This document shows positions 23,901 to 33,787 of a stretch of DNA of 64,000 nt, in pieces. A model generated the notes under the pieces. That model had not been told where the DNA came from. It did not search any database and saw only the letters and a program-made list of their open reading frames with translations. A program made the position numbers and the translations under genes. Source of the stretch: Takakia lepidozioides (taxonomy: Eukaryota > Streptophyta > Takakiopsida > Takakiales > Takakiaceae); the NCBI GenBank assembly GCA_030704615.1, contig CM060731.1, positions 92,050,756 to 92,114,755 of the forward strand, given 5' to 3'. How positions within the stretch are numbered: position 1 is the stretch's first letter; every line of letters starts with the position of its first letter.

Positions 23901-26091
23901 TCTCTCTCTCCCTGCCCACATGGTAGCCTACTAAATGGGTGATCTTGAAGATAAACGTCTCTGTGACCAAAAGCAAGCCTTGTGACCCCTTGCCTATGTT
24001 CGTTTGACTTGCGTCAGTAAGGTAGTCAATGGATGTAGTTGGAGATACGGGTCTCTCCTTTAGAATATACCTACACAGGCCATTCCCTGCAGCTCCTATG
24101 GAGTGATGATCTCTGAATGGTAACAAGCAGATCCCTCCTGCTTGGGGGCTGCTCCTCCACTGAAAGTGGGCGGCTGCATTCTCTGACTTGCTAGGGTGTG
24201 GTCTTGTGCTTAAATCCTTTACCTGCTATAAATACATCTCATCTTCCCCAGGGTGATGATTCCTGGGAGCTGGTTAGTATGCCAAAACTAGTGCTTCTGG
24301 TGTAGTTTTGGGGGCGAATTGGATGGATCATGTCCTTTAAAACTACTTGCTCAAGTTTAGGCTTGGATTATCTAGCTGATGGGACCATTTCGAGACTTGG
24401 TAACAGAGGGGCATTGAAGGTGACCATGTCTAAGAATTCTACATTGATAGGTAGAGTCCCACAGAAAAGTGAACTCCAGAGAAGTTCGACCCTTGACTGG
24501 TTGGAAAGCTTCCTTAGACATTGGTCAGTCAATGAGGGCTCAGAAGACGACTAAGGATGAGGACTTTAAACTGAAAGTTTCCAACTTATTTGGAACTCTG
24601 GAAGAAATTGACCTATAATGGACTACTAGGGATGGAAAGCTAGTGGTAGGGCAAGCCCAAAGGTCTATGCAAGAAGACCATGTCAATCAGACCTGCCTTT
24701 GCGTGCAGTGACTGATCAAGCTGTGAACAAAGGATATGGCATGCTCAATGGCATTACACAAGGCAAAGCCTGCACGCAAAGAAGCTGACCCATTAATGCA
24801 GAATTGCAGGATGTCTTGGAGCATTCAAAAGCAATCTAGACAACAGACAATTGTATTAAAAAGGCTGGCTTGCGACTGGGCACCTCGAACTTCTGTGGGC
24901 TGACTAACCAAAGGAAACAATTTGGAGTGGGGGAAGTTCTTCAAGCGTGGCATTACACTTCTTAGCGCAGTTAGCAAGCTGTTTTGTAGGATAATGTGCA
25001 CCCGTCTCGAGGTTGATATGGAGTCTAGAAGTGCTTTCCACGGGCTTCCGGAGTAATAGGGTCTGTGTCAACCATATCTCTACCCTATGCCAGACTATTC
25101 AGGAATGGGGAAAAGAAGGAAAACCCACCTTTGTCTTCTTCTTCGAAAGGCTGCGGTTTTGACTGTGGTCTTCTGGGGAAAGATGTAGAGGATGGTTCAC
25201 AACCTGTATGCGGACACCAAAAGTTGTGCTATGGTCAATCTAATCTCTTTGACAGACATGAAGACTATCCATTTTCCAGGGTATTCTCATCGCGGCGTGA
25301 CCCTCTTCGGGACGATCAAGAACATTGTCCCTGCCCCATTATTCACCAACTTCAAAAATCTTGAGGCCTGGCCCTTTTGGGGTCTAATTGCTGGCTCGTG
25401 TTCCACCCAAACTGGATGTGGGGTCCATGGCCACACGGCTGTGGCAAAGAACATCTCTCTCAGACTATCTTTAATCTCCTCTTGATTTTTAAATATGACT
25501 TTGTGTTTGAATTTGAGGCACATAGGTCATTTAGGGTTCGAGTGTTGTGGTAAGCTTTCTTTCTTCGCCTCTCTTGCATGACAGAGGCTCTGCAATCAGA
25601 TTTGTAGATGTGAAAGGTTATTTCTCAATGCGAGGACTCTCTAACCAACACGTGCACATGTGCTGCACAGAGAATGAGATGGCGTTTGACATGCTATATT
25701 GTGTGGCATTTGAAATGATGGATGCTCAATGGCTGGCTATGCAGGCCTCCTACATGGAGTTCAATGTATGTTCTGTGGTGCTTACTCTTGTTTGAGGTGC
25801 CGCAACACTTTTTGTAGAGACATGACCAGTTGTCTATCAATAATAGTGTAACACATGTCGCTCTAGGCTTGGAAGGCTGTCTTAACCACTGCCTACATTC
25901 TATCTCCTTCTGCCCCTTTGGGAGGTAAATTATGCATTCAACAATTATGGTATGGTTCTGCCGCTGATTGCAGTGAAACATGCATGCAGGCCGTTTTACA
26001 AGCGACCCGTACACAGCTAGAGAGAGAGATGATGTTGGAAGACGTTTACCGAGTTGAGGATCTTCCTGCCTACAATCTCTTACGGCACTGA
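16819..26091 (+). CDS. ELMO/CED-12 domain protein gene, LINE-riddled, apparently lacking central exon(s)
   Basis: Exons recognised, all with GT/AG ends: 16819-16962 (MSSGALRRRLHHGDVGGKK..., phase 0), 17487-17586 (...IFSRLITQWAQWC), 17835-17947 (...IYLSPVQ), 22691-22745 (GAGFVSLENLIFFAHNFP), 23054-23174 (TSFQRLLHKQEG...MLIQMLDLRA), 23470-23517 (AKPSSLSGLTFLKILA), 25671-25765 (ENEMAFDML...SYMEFN) and 25990-26091 (AVLQATRTQLEREMML...NLLRH, TGA). These follow plant ELMO-domain proteins from end to end. In animals ELMO partners DOCK proteins in Rac activation; the plant role is less defined. Phases agree at every junction except between 17947 (phase 0) and 22691 (needs 2 nt). The family's segment with the WKxMGWQGxDPSTDF-type core belongs there and is missing. 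The gap is filled by LINE copies. The exons present sum to 778 nt, so the lost part must be 3n+2. The locus is either a disrupted allele or an assembly loss; every exon seen is free of stops. Confidence 0.85.
17980..18612 (+). mobile_element. 5'-truncated LINE copies in ELMO intron
   Basis: The C-terminal part of the LINE ORF2 and its 3' end run to about 18520 (TTAAACTCAGGGCGGGGAGC, the zinc-knuckle region with several stops, then CAAACTGGGCGCAGGGTCTA). A second 3' end (CCCAAACTGGGCACTGGGTC) finishes near 18612 in a CTCTCTCTCT run. These share sequence with the larger copy at 18620-20951. Confidence 0.7.
18620..20951 (+). mobile_element. LINE (non-LTR) with endonuclease and ORF2 C-terminus, RT core deleted
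   Basis: 18625-18785 encodes the endonuclease motif LLGDFNARVG. After a frameshift, 18790-19986 continues it (SIVDYIMMDKN ... DIGTSDHFLVWTEIK) and then a basic linker. Near residue 300 it jumps from NSPDELEYISMAYN straight to AVVAFNDRGEGGSDLKW, so most of the reverse-transcriptase palm, including its FADD motif, is deleted. A second frameshift leads to 19800-20903, ending in a CNCPLCGQPEDSIHFLIHC zinc knuckle and a long C-terminal domain. The 3' end GCAAACAACGTCTTATGAG runs into a (CT)n tail at 20909-20951. The copy is defective. It lies in an ELMO intron in the same orientation. Confidence 0.8.
20952..21890 (+). mobile_element. LINE reverse-transcriptase fragment with preceding 3'-end stubs
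   Basis: Two short 3'-end stubs (GACGTCTTATGAGTACATTC) lie at 20952-21035. From 21039 the RT domain reads through SGGCDGIANDLF, NYRGITLLSVVGKLF, CQSGFWRNRGCVDHIF and FFMDVKKAYDAVW. A frameshift near 21510 moves the frame, and MVNGKKSNFFDIDQGAAQGC follows. A third frame holds LMFADDFAGL (about 21700-21735), the polymerase catalytic box. At least two frameshifts make it non-functional. It supplies the RT part missing from the 18.6-20.9 kb copy. Confidence 0.75.
21895..22495 (+). mobile_element. LINE 3' region copy
   Basis: The segment matches the ORF2 C-terminus (EDSQCSMCRRPEAKSHVLIQ zinc-knuckle equivalent near 22130-22190) and ends GGCTATCGGAAACGATGTTT followed by TCTCTCTCTC. It carries several stops and a frame change. 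Confidence 0.65.
23216..23395 (+). mobile_element. Short LINE 3' end in ELMO intron
   Basis: About 170 bp nearly identical to the 3' end of the copy at 20745-20912 (AAACCCGGATTAATTCTKTA ... CAAACAACGTYTTATGAGTA). The near-identity implies recent insertion. It sits between the ELMO exons at 23054-23174 and 23470-23517. Confidence 0.7.
23809..23905 (-). mobile_element. LINE 3' end, minus strand
   Basis: CATAAGACGTTTGCCGTAGC ... CCATGCCCAGTTTGGGCGG is the reverse complement of the family 3' end. It lies in the sixth recognised ELMO intron. Confidence 0.65.
24245..25480 (+). mobile_element. Internally deleted LINE with ORF1, endonuclease, RT and 3' pieces
   Basis: In order: an ORF1-like part (24250-24560; CSSLGLDYLADGTISRLGNR, also found antisense at 28.37-28.74 kb); the endonuclease start (about 24870-24930; LRLGTSNFCGLTNQRKQF); an RT piece (about 24950-25240; GITLLSAVSKLFCR); and the zinc-knuckle/3' region (25270-25460) ending in CTCTCTCAG. 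Joins between pieces show internal deletions. Because it keeps both ends, this copy helps define the full family. Confidence 0.65.
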
Positions 26092-26376
26092 TCCACCATT
26101 CTTTCATATCATCCATTTCTCTTTTCATTGGTATAGCAATTCATACTGATGCAAATGGAGGAAAAGCAAACGCAGTGGGCTGGATACAGGCCAATTATGT
26201 TTAGGCTCTGGTTGGCCTCCCTATTAATTTTCTCTTCTAATCTGATTCTTGTGGTCAGCTTTCAGAGGTAAACTAGGGGGAGTGATGCACAGATCAATTC
26301 AAATGGACACTTCCATTTTCTCTCATGGCATCTCGCTGCTCATCTTTTTTGTACCCACCATGCATTACATGTGCAA

Positions 26377-26382
26377 AATAAA
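26377..26382 (+). terminator. Candidate poly(A) signal of the ELMO gene
   Basis: AATAAA lies 286 bases past the ELMO stop codon, in the expected strand and range for a plant 3' UTR. There is no transcript evidence. Confidence 0.4.
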
Positions 26383-27350
26383 CCTCGGAGAGTGAACCTG
26401 TGGCCATGCACCATGACTGTGTGACTCTCTTTACTTCTGTTTGACAGGAAATATAGTTTCTAAGATAGGGACTTGCATATCTGCATTTTGATACAAAACA
26501 TTAGTTGGTCAATTTTCGAAATTTGTTCCATCTCTCATGAAAAAAAGGCGATAGTTCAATAGCAGCTAGTGTATTAAATGTGAAGGTCATAACCTAGCAT
26601 CATTTATGATAGTCCGATGAAACCCTTTGAACAAATGAAATGCACTTGTTTATGTGGATGTTTGTTTCACAGTCTTTAGATTCCACCATATTGTGGTATG
26701 TGTCTTTGCAGGAAATGCTGCTGATCTAGGAGAGTGTCCCCATCTGTTCACCGGGAGTCCAGTATCAAAAAGAAGCAGAAAGTGATTACACGGAAACTGC
26801 AGTTCTTCTGACATGATTCACAAACAAAAGCTGCATATCGGAGTGAGAGAATGCACCACCACAATGCCACAGATCGGAAGATAAGAAGGCATAATGGGTA
26901 CAACTTCAGTGTACCTCTATTTTTCTGAGACCAAGCGCGCTTCTTCTATTCTTAAAACCTTCAATTACAATTCCAATTCTTCAGGGACTTAACCCTCTTC
27001 ATGAAACACCATGGGCATAGAAAAAGAAAGCCTTGCAGGAAGCGGCATGGTCGGAGTCAAGTATCCCAAATCTGTGAAGAGGATTTACAAAGATCAGAAA
27101 AATGTGGATTGTAGGAGGAACCAATGGTATGCGAGTGTAGGGTGTTCATAGGGGGTTCTGTTGCACAGCCGGCTGCAGGCATGTTCACTCCTTCCATCTT
27201 GCTGCAAACCATTTATCCCTAATGTACACCGCCAAAGTTAGCACCGGGTAATGCATATAACGCGACATTATTAAGCAATGTGGCACATCCATAAATTCAT
27301 ATCTAGCAACCTCAAACAAGATGGTGAGTTCTCCCTCATCAATGTGTAGG
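26383..27350. other. Intergenic DNA, nothing recognised
   Basis: No coding similarity or repeat family could be supported. Confidence 0.4.
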
Positions 27351-27354
27351 GTAA

Positions 27355-27535
27355 GGCCCCTACCCAAGGGCGCTCCACGATTTAAGGGTTGACACGTGTC
27401 CTTTCTCTATAGCTTGGTTTATATTTGTGTAAGCACCCTAGAGCGGTTACATTTGTGTAAGCACCCCCTCCAGGTTGTACAGGGCGCTTACACAAATGTA
27501 AGGCGCCCGGGTTCCATTCACTTGAATAAGCGCCC
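27355..27535. repeat. GCGCTTACAC/GTGTAAGC subterminal-type repeats
   Basis: TGTGTAAGCACCCT, GTGTAAGCACCCCC, GGGCGCTTACACAAATGTAA and AAGGCGCCC alternate in both orientations within 180 bp. This is the style of a DNA-transposon subterminal region. Confidence 0.45.
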
Positions 27536-27539
27536 TAAA

Positions 27540-27715
27540 AATACAAACAAAATTTTCAACCGGTTCTTTATATACCACCTATTGAGCGGGTATTACTTTT
27601 CTTAATACCAGCTCGGTCCTAGTATTGAAATACTTTTACTTTTCATTACCAGCCGGTTCCAAGTATTTGAATATTCACAAAATTTTAATATCCGTCGGTT
27701 CTAAATTTAAACGTC
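27540..27715. repeat. ACCGGTTC/GAAATACTT motif cluster
   Basis: Four spaced copies of CCGGTTC- or CTCGGTCC-like words, each followed by TAGTATTGAAATA- or AAGTATTTGAATA-like sequence, form another short repetitive block next to the 27.36-27.53 kb cluster. Confidence 0.4.
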
Positions 27716-27759
27716 CCTTTCTAGGAGAAGAGCATACCACACCCGTCAAGTAGCAGGAT

Positions 27760-29076
27760 TTGATCCCACAGTCATAAATGGTACATATGACTATCATGAG
27801 TGTAAATCGTGTAAACCACGACTACAGGATGGTTCAGTCAGAATGACTACAGTCAGGTGAACCAAGTAATATCTTTCACTGCAGTCATGTATACCATACT
27901 ACAGTCATATATTTATCTTTCGCTCATAACTCTGCCGCGCCACGTGGCGAGGCGCTGATTTTATATATTTATTTAATTAATTAATGATAATAATAATAAT
28001 AATAATAATATGCTAGACGCCGCGTCGTAGCGCGTTGCGCCACATGACACGTTGCATTTTTATAATAATAATAATAAAAACCACGTGGCAACCCATCTAT
28101 GGTGTCACGTGCTATCACTAGCTCGCCTACTAACCCTAGGGCCATCCTATCCATTTGATTGTACTAGTTGAAGGAGTTGGAGGAGCTATAAGACTTATAG
28201 CTCACTACTTGCTAACCAATATACCCATTACTCATTTATGTGATCATACGGTCTTTTAATTGTATATAATAATATATTATACACACCAAATAACAAAATC
28301 AATCTAGTTCATCAAACCGGTTAGAAACTTTCAAGTTGAAGTCCCTGCCCTTGGTTGTCTTCCTAGAGCGCCTCATTGAATCACCAATGTCTAAGACCGC
28401 TCTCCAGCCAATCAAGGGACGAACTTCTTTGAGATTGAATTGTTGTGAGACTCTATAGTAGCATTTTTGGGCATTGCAACCTTCAAAGTACCTCTGTTAT
28501 CAAGTCTCGAGATGGAACCATTAGCCATACAATCCAAGCCTAAGCTGGAGCATGTAATTTTAAGGGACACATCGTCCATCCTAGGATTGACCCCAAAAAC
28601 TACACATGAAGCCCTAGATTTGGCATAAGTAACCAATTCCCAGGAATCACCCTGGGGAGCGTTGTTATTGATAAGAGGTAATGTATTAGTAGAATTCTCA
28701 GGCTATAAGTTTAAGCACAAGGACCAACCCTAGCCCAAGTGCCCAATTTGGGCGGAGGGGCTGCCCCCAAGCAGTCATCATGAATATGTAACCTCATCCA
28801 TGTACACTGTAGTCATGGAAATGACTACGAGTGGTGAACTATATCTGGTCAATTGTCGTTGACTAGCCTTCCATCCATTTCGGAGCCATGTAGTCATACA
28901 GACGACTAGTTTGACTGTCGTTCATATGACTACAGTCATATGAACGACTGCTTTAGTCATATAACCGACTGCGGGAGGTCAATTTCATATAAAAACATGG
29001 TGCAGTCATGGTCAAATTCAGGAAAACCATGACTACCGCGGGTTGGCAGTCATAATTACCGCGATCTGTTGTAGTG
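27760..29076. mobile_element. Non-autonomous CACTA-like element with AGTCAT palindromes
   Basis: The right end ...CGCGATCTGTTGTAGTG stops at 29076; its reverse complement starts CACTACAACAGATCGCGG. The 280 bp inside it hold many GACTACAGTCAT/ATGACTGCAGT-like words in both orientations, including ATATGACTACAGTCATATGA. A matching cluster lies at 27770-27915 (ACAGTCAT, GACTACAG). The left terminus is not clear. A LINE fragment lies in between. Confidence 0.55.
28370..28745 (-). mobile_element. LINE ORF1-like fragment
   Basis: On the minus strand this encodes SWELVTYAKSRASCVVFGVN and CSSLGLDCMANGSISRLDNR, the same protein segment as 24250-24560. It lies inside the CACTA-like element, showing nesting. 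Confidence 0.55.
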
Positions 29077-29084
29077 AGAGTAGA

Positions 29085-30252
29085 ACTTGAAGCTGGGAAG
29101 AGAAGAAATTAAATGTCTACACCCATGAGGAAGGAATACTTGCACTAATTAAAAGTTGATTAGCAAGAAATATACTATGGATAAAATTAACACCGGGCAC
29201 TGAGTTTCAGACTTGTTTCCCCAGGGAACTAATGTTATCAGGACCTGTGTCTATCACTAGGGAACAGTTAAAATTAGACAGAAATCCTAGGATATATGAG
29301 AGATACTACATAAGGGAGTTGGAAGTATTACCTCATGAGAGACATGAAAGATATGGGATATGAGTGATGAAAGAGGAGAAAGAAGAGAGAAATATGCAAC
29401 AAAAAAATAAAGCTATTTAAAAGCTAACTTTCCACGGTTTTGGGAAAGGGGAATAGACGTAGGAGAATCATCTGAACCTCTTAGTCCATCTAAACCAGGG
29501 GAAACACTACCTTTATATGAAGATCCTTTCTCTGGAACCTTCTTACTCGGAAAGACTGCGAGATTTAGAAAAAGAGAATGAAAGACCACATGAAAATAGA
29601 CCAAAAATAAACCCATGGGCAAGGGATTTGACAGAATTCTATGACCAGAGCTGGCATGGTACACCAAAAGGGGGATCACCAAGTTCTCAAACACCTCTCA
29701 ATGAAGAGGATGAGGAGAGGATGTTAGTGGGAGTACTGACTCTCAGCCTGCAACACATTTAAGCATAGTTAGTGAGAATGACGAACCTCAAGATGTCGGA
29801 ATCTTGAGAGAACCAGAAGTGGAGATAGAGCCAGTAGAAACTGAAGGATCAGCCACTGGATGACCATTCCTTCCTGCAGTAGAATCAAGTAGTATACTTG
29901 GGTTACTGACTGGCAGTGGAGGAACAGGAGGAGGAACAAGCGGAAGTCTTGGATCTCTTCTCCAAGGATTAAGGGGATCCAGCAGCAATCTAACAGTAAC
30001 AACTACAACTACATGAACAGGAGGTTCAAGAGGAATACCACCAACGGGTACAGGATAGACACCAGTACCACCAGTACAACCAGTGTAACCAGTTATGGCA
30101 GCACTAGCAGCTACCAAGATGCGACCATCTTTCCCTGTGTATAGTGGAAAGGGGGATCCAGATGTGCATATCAATCAGTTTGAACATATATGCATTGTCA
30201 ACAATGAGAATGATGATGCAGCAAGGTTGAGGATGTTCCCTTGCTCATTGAC

Positions 30253-30283
<31 letters not shown>

Positions 30284-31020
30284 TGACTCCGGCCGGAACC
30301 GGCGTAACTAAGAGCCACTTCGCCTTGCGGCTACTTCCCCCTTTCGGGGGTGGGCCCTATAATGACAAAAAGAGCTATTGAATGGGTTGCTCAGTTTCCA
30401 AACAATAATTTTCCTACAGGGAATGATCTACGAGCAGCCTTCCACACAAGATGCAAAACCAGTAAGACTATATGAGAAGTCTACAGTGGTCTTCAGCAGT
30501 TCAAACAGAAGAAACATGAATCAATAGAAGAATACTTCGAGAAGATGGGCTTGTTGATCAAGTAGTTGGGACCACAGGGAGACCTACATAAAGACTTAGT
30601 TTATTAAAGGGCTAAGACCATAAATACAGAGAAAGGTAGATATACCACCTAATGATACACTTGATGAAGCAGTAAACTCTGCTAAAAAGGTAGAACTAGA
30701 CAGAGTGTTACGGAAAAATGAGAGAAGGGAAGAAGAATCACATGAAGAATCTGAGGACAAAGAAGAGATAAAGAAGAAAAAGAAAAAAAGAATACTAGAG
30801 TCAGTCAAACTCGAGAATAAAATTGTAGAAGCAATGAAGAAATTTGTTGGCGAGGCAGCAGCCAACTAGAGGAAATGTGTCTAGTGTGGCAAATGTAGCA
30901 ATGAGGGACATAGCATGGCAGAATGCCATGCTAAAAAAAAATATTGTGCCATCTGTGAGATGACTAATCATAATACAGATACCTGCTTCTATAACAAGAA
31001 GAATATAGCACCTTAGGGCA
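29085..31020 (+). pseudogene. Ty3/gypsy-type gag remnant with two zinc knuckles
   Basis: Plus-strand fragments spell an eroded gag. They include REQLKLDRNPRIYERYYIRE near 29270, PSFPVYSGKGDPDVHINQFE with NDDAARLRMFPCSLT (30125-30250) before the SINE, and AIEWVAQFPNNNFPTGNDLR after it. Near 30870-31010 come two CCHC-type knuckles, CGKCSNEGHSMAEC and CAICEMTNHNTDTC. FxGxxDPxxHIxxFxxxC is the typical capsid start. Many stops are present, and the homology ends abruptly at about 31030, where GC content changes. Confidence 0.65.
30250..30363. mobile_element. SINE-C insertion in gag with target duplication
   Basis: The insertion runs from an A-run of more than 30 bases through GACTCCGGCCGGAACCGGCG and CCACTTCGCCTTGCGGCTAC to GGGTGGGCCCTATAA. 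TGACAAAAA occurs at both edges (about 30248 and 30361), a likely 9 bp target-site duplication. It splits the gag frame between PCSLT and AIEWVAQF. The long run is oriented as poly(T) at the 3' end if the GGGCCCTAT side is taken as 5'. Confidence 0.7.
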
Positions 31021-31036
31021 ATCAAGCTATAGGTGT

Positions 31037-32319
31037 GCAATGTATAACGGATTTCTCGCCTGCCCCGCCAGACCCGATGAACTTCTACCCCGATCACCGC
31101 TACCGCCTCCTACTAACGCTACGAACACCCCGTGGCTCCCCCTCGTTGTCTTCCCGCCAGAACCTTGTCAGAGCTTTCTGTATGAGCTCGTCTAGTTCCG
31201 TGATACAGGGACGGTTGTCCTTCGGCTTCCTGCTACTCTCTATCACGACTACGACATATTCCAACGCTCCAATGTAGCAAAGCCAGCAATCGTGCGCGTC
31301 TCTGCTGTAATGCATGAGGGCAATGATGGACTCGTCGAGCTGCTCCTCGCTCATGATCTCCTTGTTTGTAAGCCTGGCGGGCACATACTCCAGGTTCTTG
31401 CCCTCTGGTGGCTTTACTATGGAATCACAGCGCAACGCGTTGGGGGCAATTTACAGTGCGAACTCAAGACAACATGCAACAAACTACTTAACGAGATGGC
31501 AAGAACGATCATACAAGACATAGACTAACTGCACACTTGTTTTCATGAAGATCTCCATTCGTTCTCCTCTTTACTCCCCAAGGCAACTCCAGTTAGAGTG
31601 CGTGAATCCTTTACCCTATCAATACAACAGGTCTGAGCCCGGGGAATCCCCTAGAATGGTGCCTCTCTACTGAGTACTACTCCAGCCTAGCTACCTTCTA
31701 CGTCTTCCTAGAACTGGCAGTCTATCCCCTCTTAACCTGCGAACTACCTCTCGTGTCTTCCTATCTATTGAGTCCACCGTTCACGCCTCCCTGGCGATAC
31801 TCTCTCCCTCTCCCAAAATCGCAGCAGCTCTCACCCGCAGTCTTGCTCTCTCTGCTACCCTCCCCTCTCAATCTTGCCTATCCGAATAATGTCTCTTCCT
31901 GCTGCTGCTGCCTGCCTATCTCCCCCGTCAGCCTCGCGTCCTCCGCCCTCATTGTCTCATGATTGCCGGCGGATTTTCCCTCGCGTGCTCTTCCCGTGAT
32001 GATGGCAATGCGCGTCCTTTGATCCCAAGAAAGTACTCGCCCCTGCTGCAGCAATCCACTCTTCGTAGTGACTTGGGCCCTAGTAGCCCCGAGCAAGGTC
32101 GTAGCTGGAGTTGGGCTCGTAGGGAGTGCTGCTCGTAGCGCCTGCTGAGCTCGTAGCCCCTCGCAGCTCATTGCCCGATTGCAGCTCGTAGTTGCTCACC
32201 CTTCTGCATGTGTTGGGCTCATTTTTGGTGAGGCCTTCGGCTCTGGTTCTGCCGAGCTCCTTGATGTCTCGCTCCTTCCCTCCTGCACAAGTGCGGAGGG
32301 TCAGATTTCTAGTCTAACA
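31037..32319 (-). mobile_element. Probable LTR and flanking piece of an antisense LTR retroelement
   Basis: On the minus strand TGTTAGACTAG starts at 32319, directly after the purine-rich GTAAGAGGGGGATAA (32320-32334). This is the usual polypurine tract/3' LTR junction. The far LTR edge is not defined. An antisense frame of 111 codons at 31100-31435 (EYVPARLTNKEIMSEEQL...) is unrecognised and may belong to a neighbouring copy. GC content is higher than in the gag remnant before 31037, marking a junction. Confidence 0.45.
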
Positions 32320-32334
32320 TTATCCCCCTCTTAC

Positions 32335-33420
32335 ATTCATGTCCTCATGGACGGCTTCTTTGCCATCTTTGTGAGGCCCTTCTACGGCTAAATCCACTCT
32401 CCAGACTACTTCGAGTGGTTTCATGGGGTAGGGGGAGGCATTCTTCTTCGCTATCATCCGGGGCATTGCATTCATCTTTGCGCTCCTCCACTGGTCCGTG
32501 CCCCTGTCCAGGTCGGCACGTATCGTAACGCCGCCGTGGGTTTAAGTCTCAGAGGCAAGGCCGTTTGTATCCTCTGGCGGAGCAAGGTGTGGAGCTCCCC
32601 TATTAGCACCTTTCTTACCCTTTGTTTGACTCGGCATCTGGCCCCGTTAAACGATGTTTCTGTCGCTCTTAAGAGGGTAGGGTATGTGGGTAGGGCCTGG
32701 GTTCTTCTGAGCCTATGAGCCAGGCAGTCCTTTTCTTGTTGGAACAAGGTCTCGTCCTTCACAGATTCGTGTAGCTCAATGATGGCCTTGTGGTGGGTGG
32801 ATGACCACGCCACCTCCTCCCGTGGTAGCTTCCGTATATTGCTGACGTGCTTGCCCGAGGGGATCATAATCATACTTAATGGTTTTGAGCAGGCGGCTGC
32901 GTGGTTCCATAACTGTTCGTATTTCACCTCCATCAAGCAGTAGAATCGTAAATACGTAATGTTGTATGCACCCCGTACTGGCATCGATTAAGTTGTGTAC
33001 TTGGCAGGCCTTTCGAGTAGTATGTCCCCTACTTCCAGTCTGAAGGCCATTAGATCTCGTAGGGTACCTTGAGTGTTGCGCCAGTATGCGTTAAAGAACT
33101 CCGCCGTCCATACCTCTCGCTGTGGTGGTATCGCCAATTGATGGCGGGTCAGGATAACCATTCTCAAGGCCAGGAATAAATTCCTCTGGTGCTTTGGGCA
33201 CGGGCATCGTGCATAGCAAGGTCTCCAGGGCTATGAGGTATTGGTTGGGGGATAAATACCTTTCGTAGGCATTGTCAGGAAATCTTGCCGTGTCAATGTG
33301 ATCAATAAAAGTGGGGGAAAGAAAAGGTACCTCCGATGTTGGGCATCTGATTCCCTGCAGCGTGGGTGCCTCCCTACCTTGCGCCGGGATGCCCTCCTCT
33401 TGTGTCTAGGGCAGCGCCCC
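32335..33420 (-). pseudogene. Retroelement-encoded protein next to the 3' LTR, family not recognised
   Basis: Antisense frames around 33000-33320 (DNAYERYLSPNQYLIALETL; EVWTAEFFNAYWRNTQGTLR) pass through a stop into 32472-32984 (YNITYLRFYCLMEVKYEQLW, HVSNIRKLPREEVAWSSTHH). They end with an acidic part (VEERKDECNAPDDSEEECL) just before the polypurine tract. The position says it is the last coding region of an LTR element, yet no protease, RT or integrase motif is visible. A gag-like protein of a non-autonomous element is one reading. The assignment is inference. Confidence 0.4.
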
Positions 33421-33518
33421 TCCTACTTGTGCTAGGGGAATTACCTTGGTCCGAGTCAGGAATACCCCTTCCTGATCCTCGATTGGGGTATTTTCTTTCG
33501 TTTGCACCTCCGTTCTAG

Positions 33519-33722
33519 CACTACAGGAAAAGGGGGAGGGGGTTTGACGTCGTGGCCACGCCCCAGCCACGTCGCGGCGTCGTAAAATAGCCCTTTTCGG
33601 GCGGGGAAAAAAACCAAATTTGCAACGCCTGGGCGTCGCAAATTTGCGACCAATGGGGGTCGCAAATATGCGAAACCGCGATTTGCGACACCGACGCGAT
33701 TTGTGACGCCCGGGCCATTCAA
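33519..33722. mobile_element. CACTA-like terminus
   Basis: CACTACAGGAAAAGGGGGAG begins at 33519 and is followed by GACGTCGTGGCC, TTTGCAACGCCTGGGCGTCG, TTTGCGACC and ATTTGTGACGCCCGGGC. These are the same GCGACGCC-type subterminal words as at 21-480 and 1852-2895. The eL27 pseudogene starts 66 bases further in, so the ribosomal fragment may be cargo of this element. Confidence 0.55.
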
Positions 33723-33787
33723 ACATAAGGGAGTCTCGCGAATCAGATGAGGGACGCCATAGCGGGAAGCGCAAGCGAAGGGCAGCA

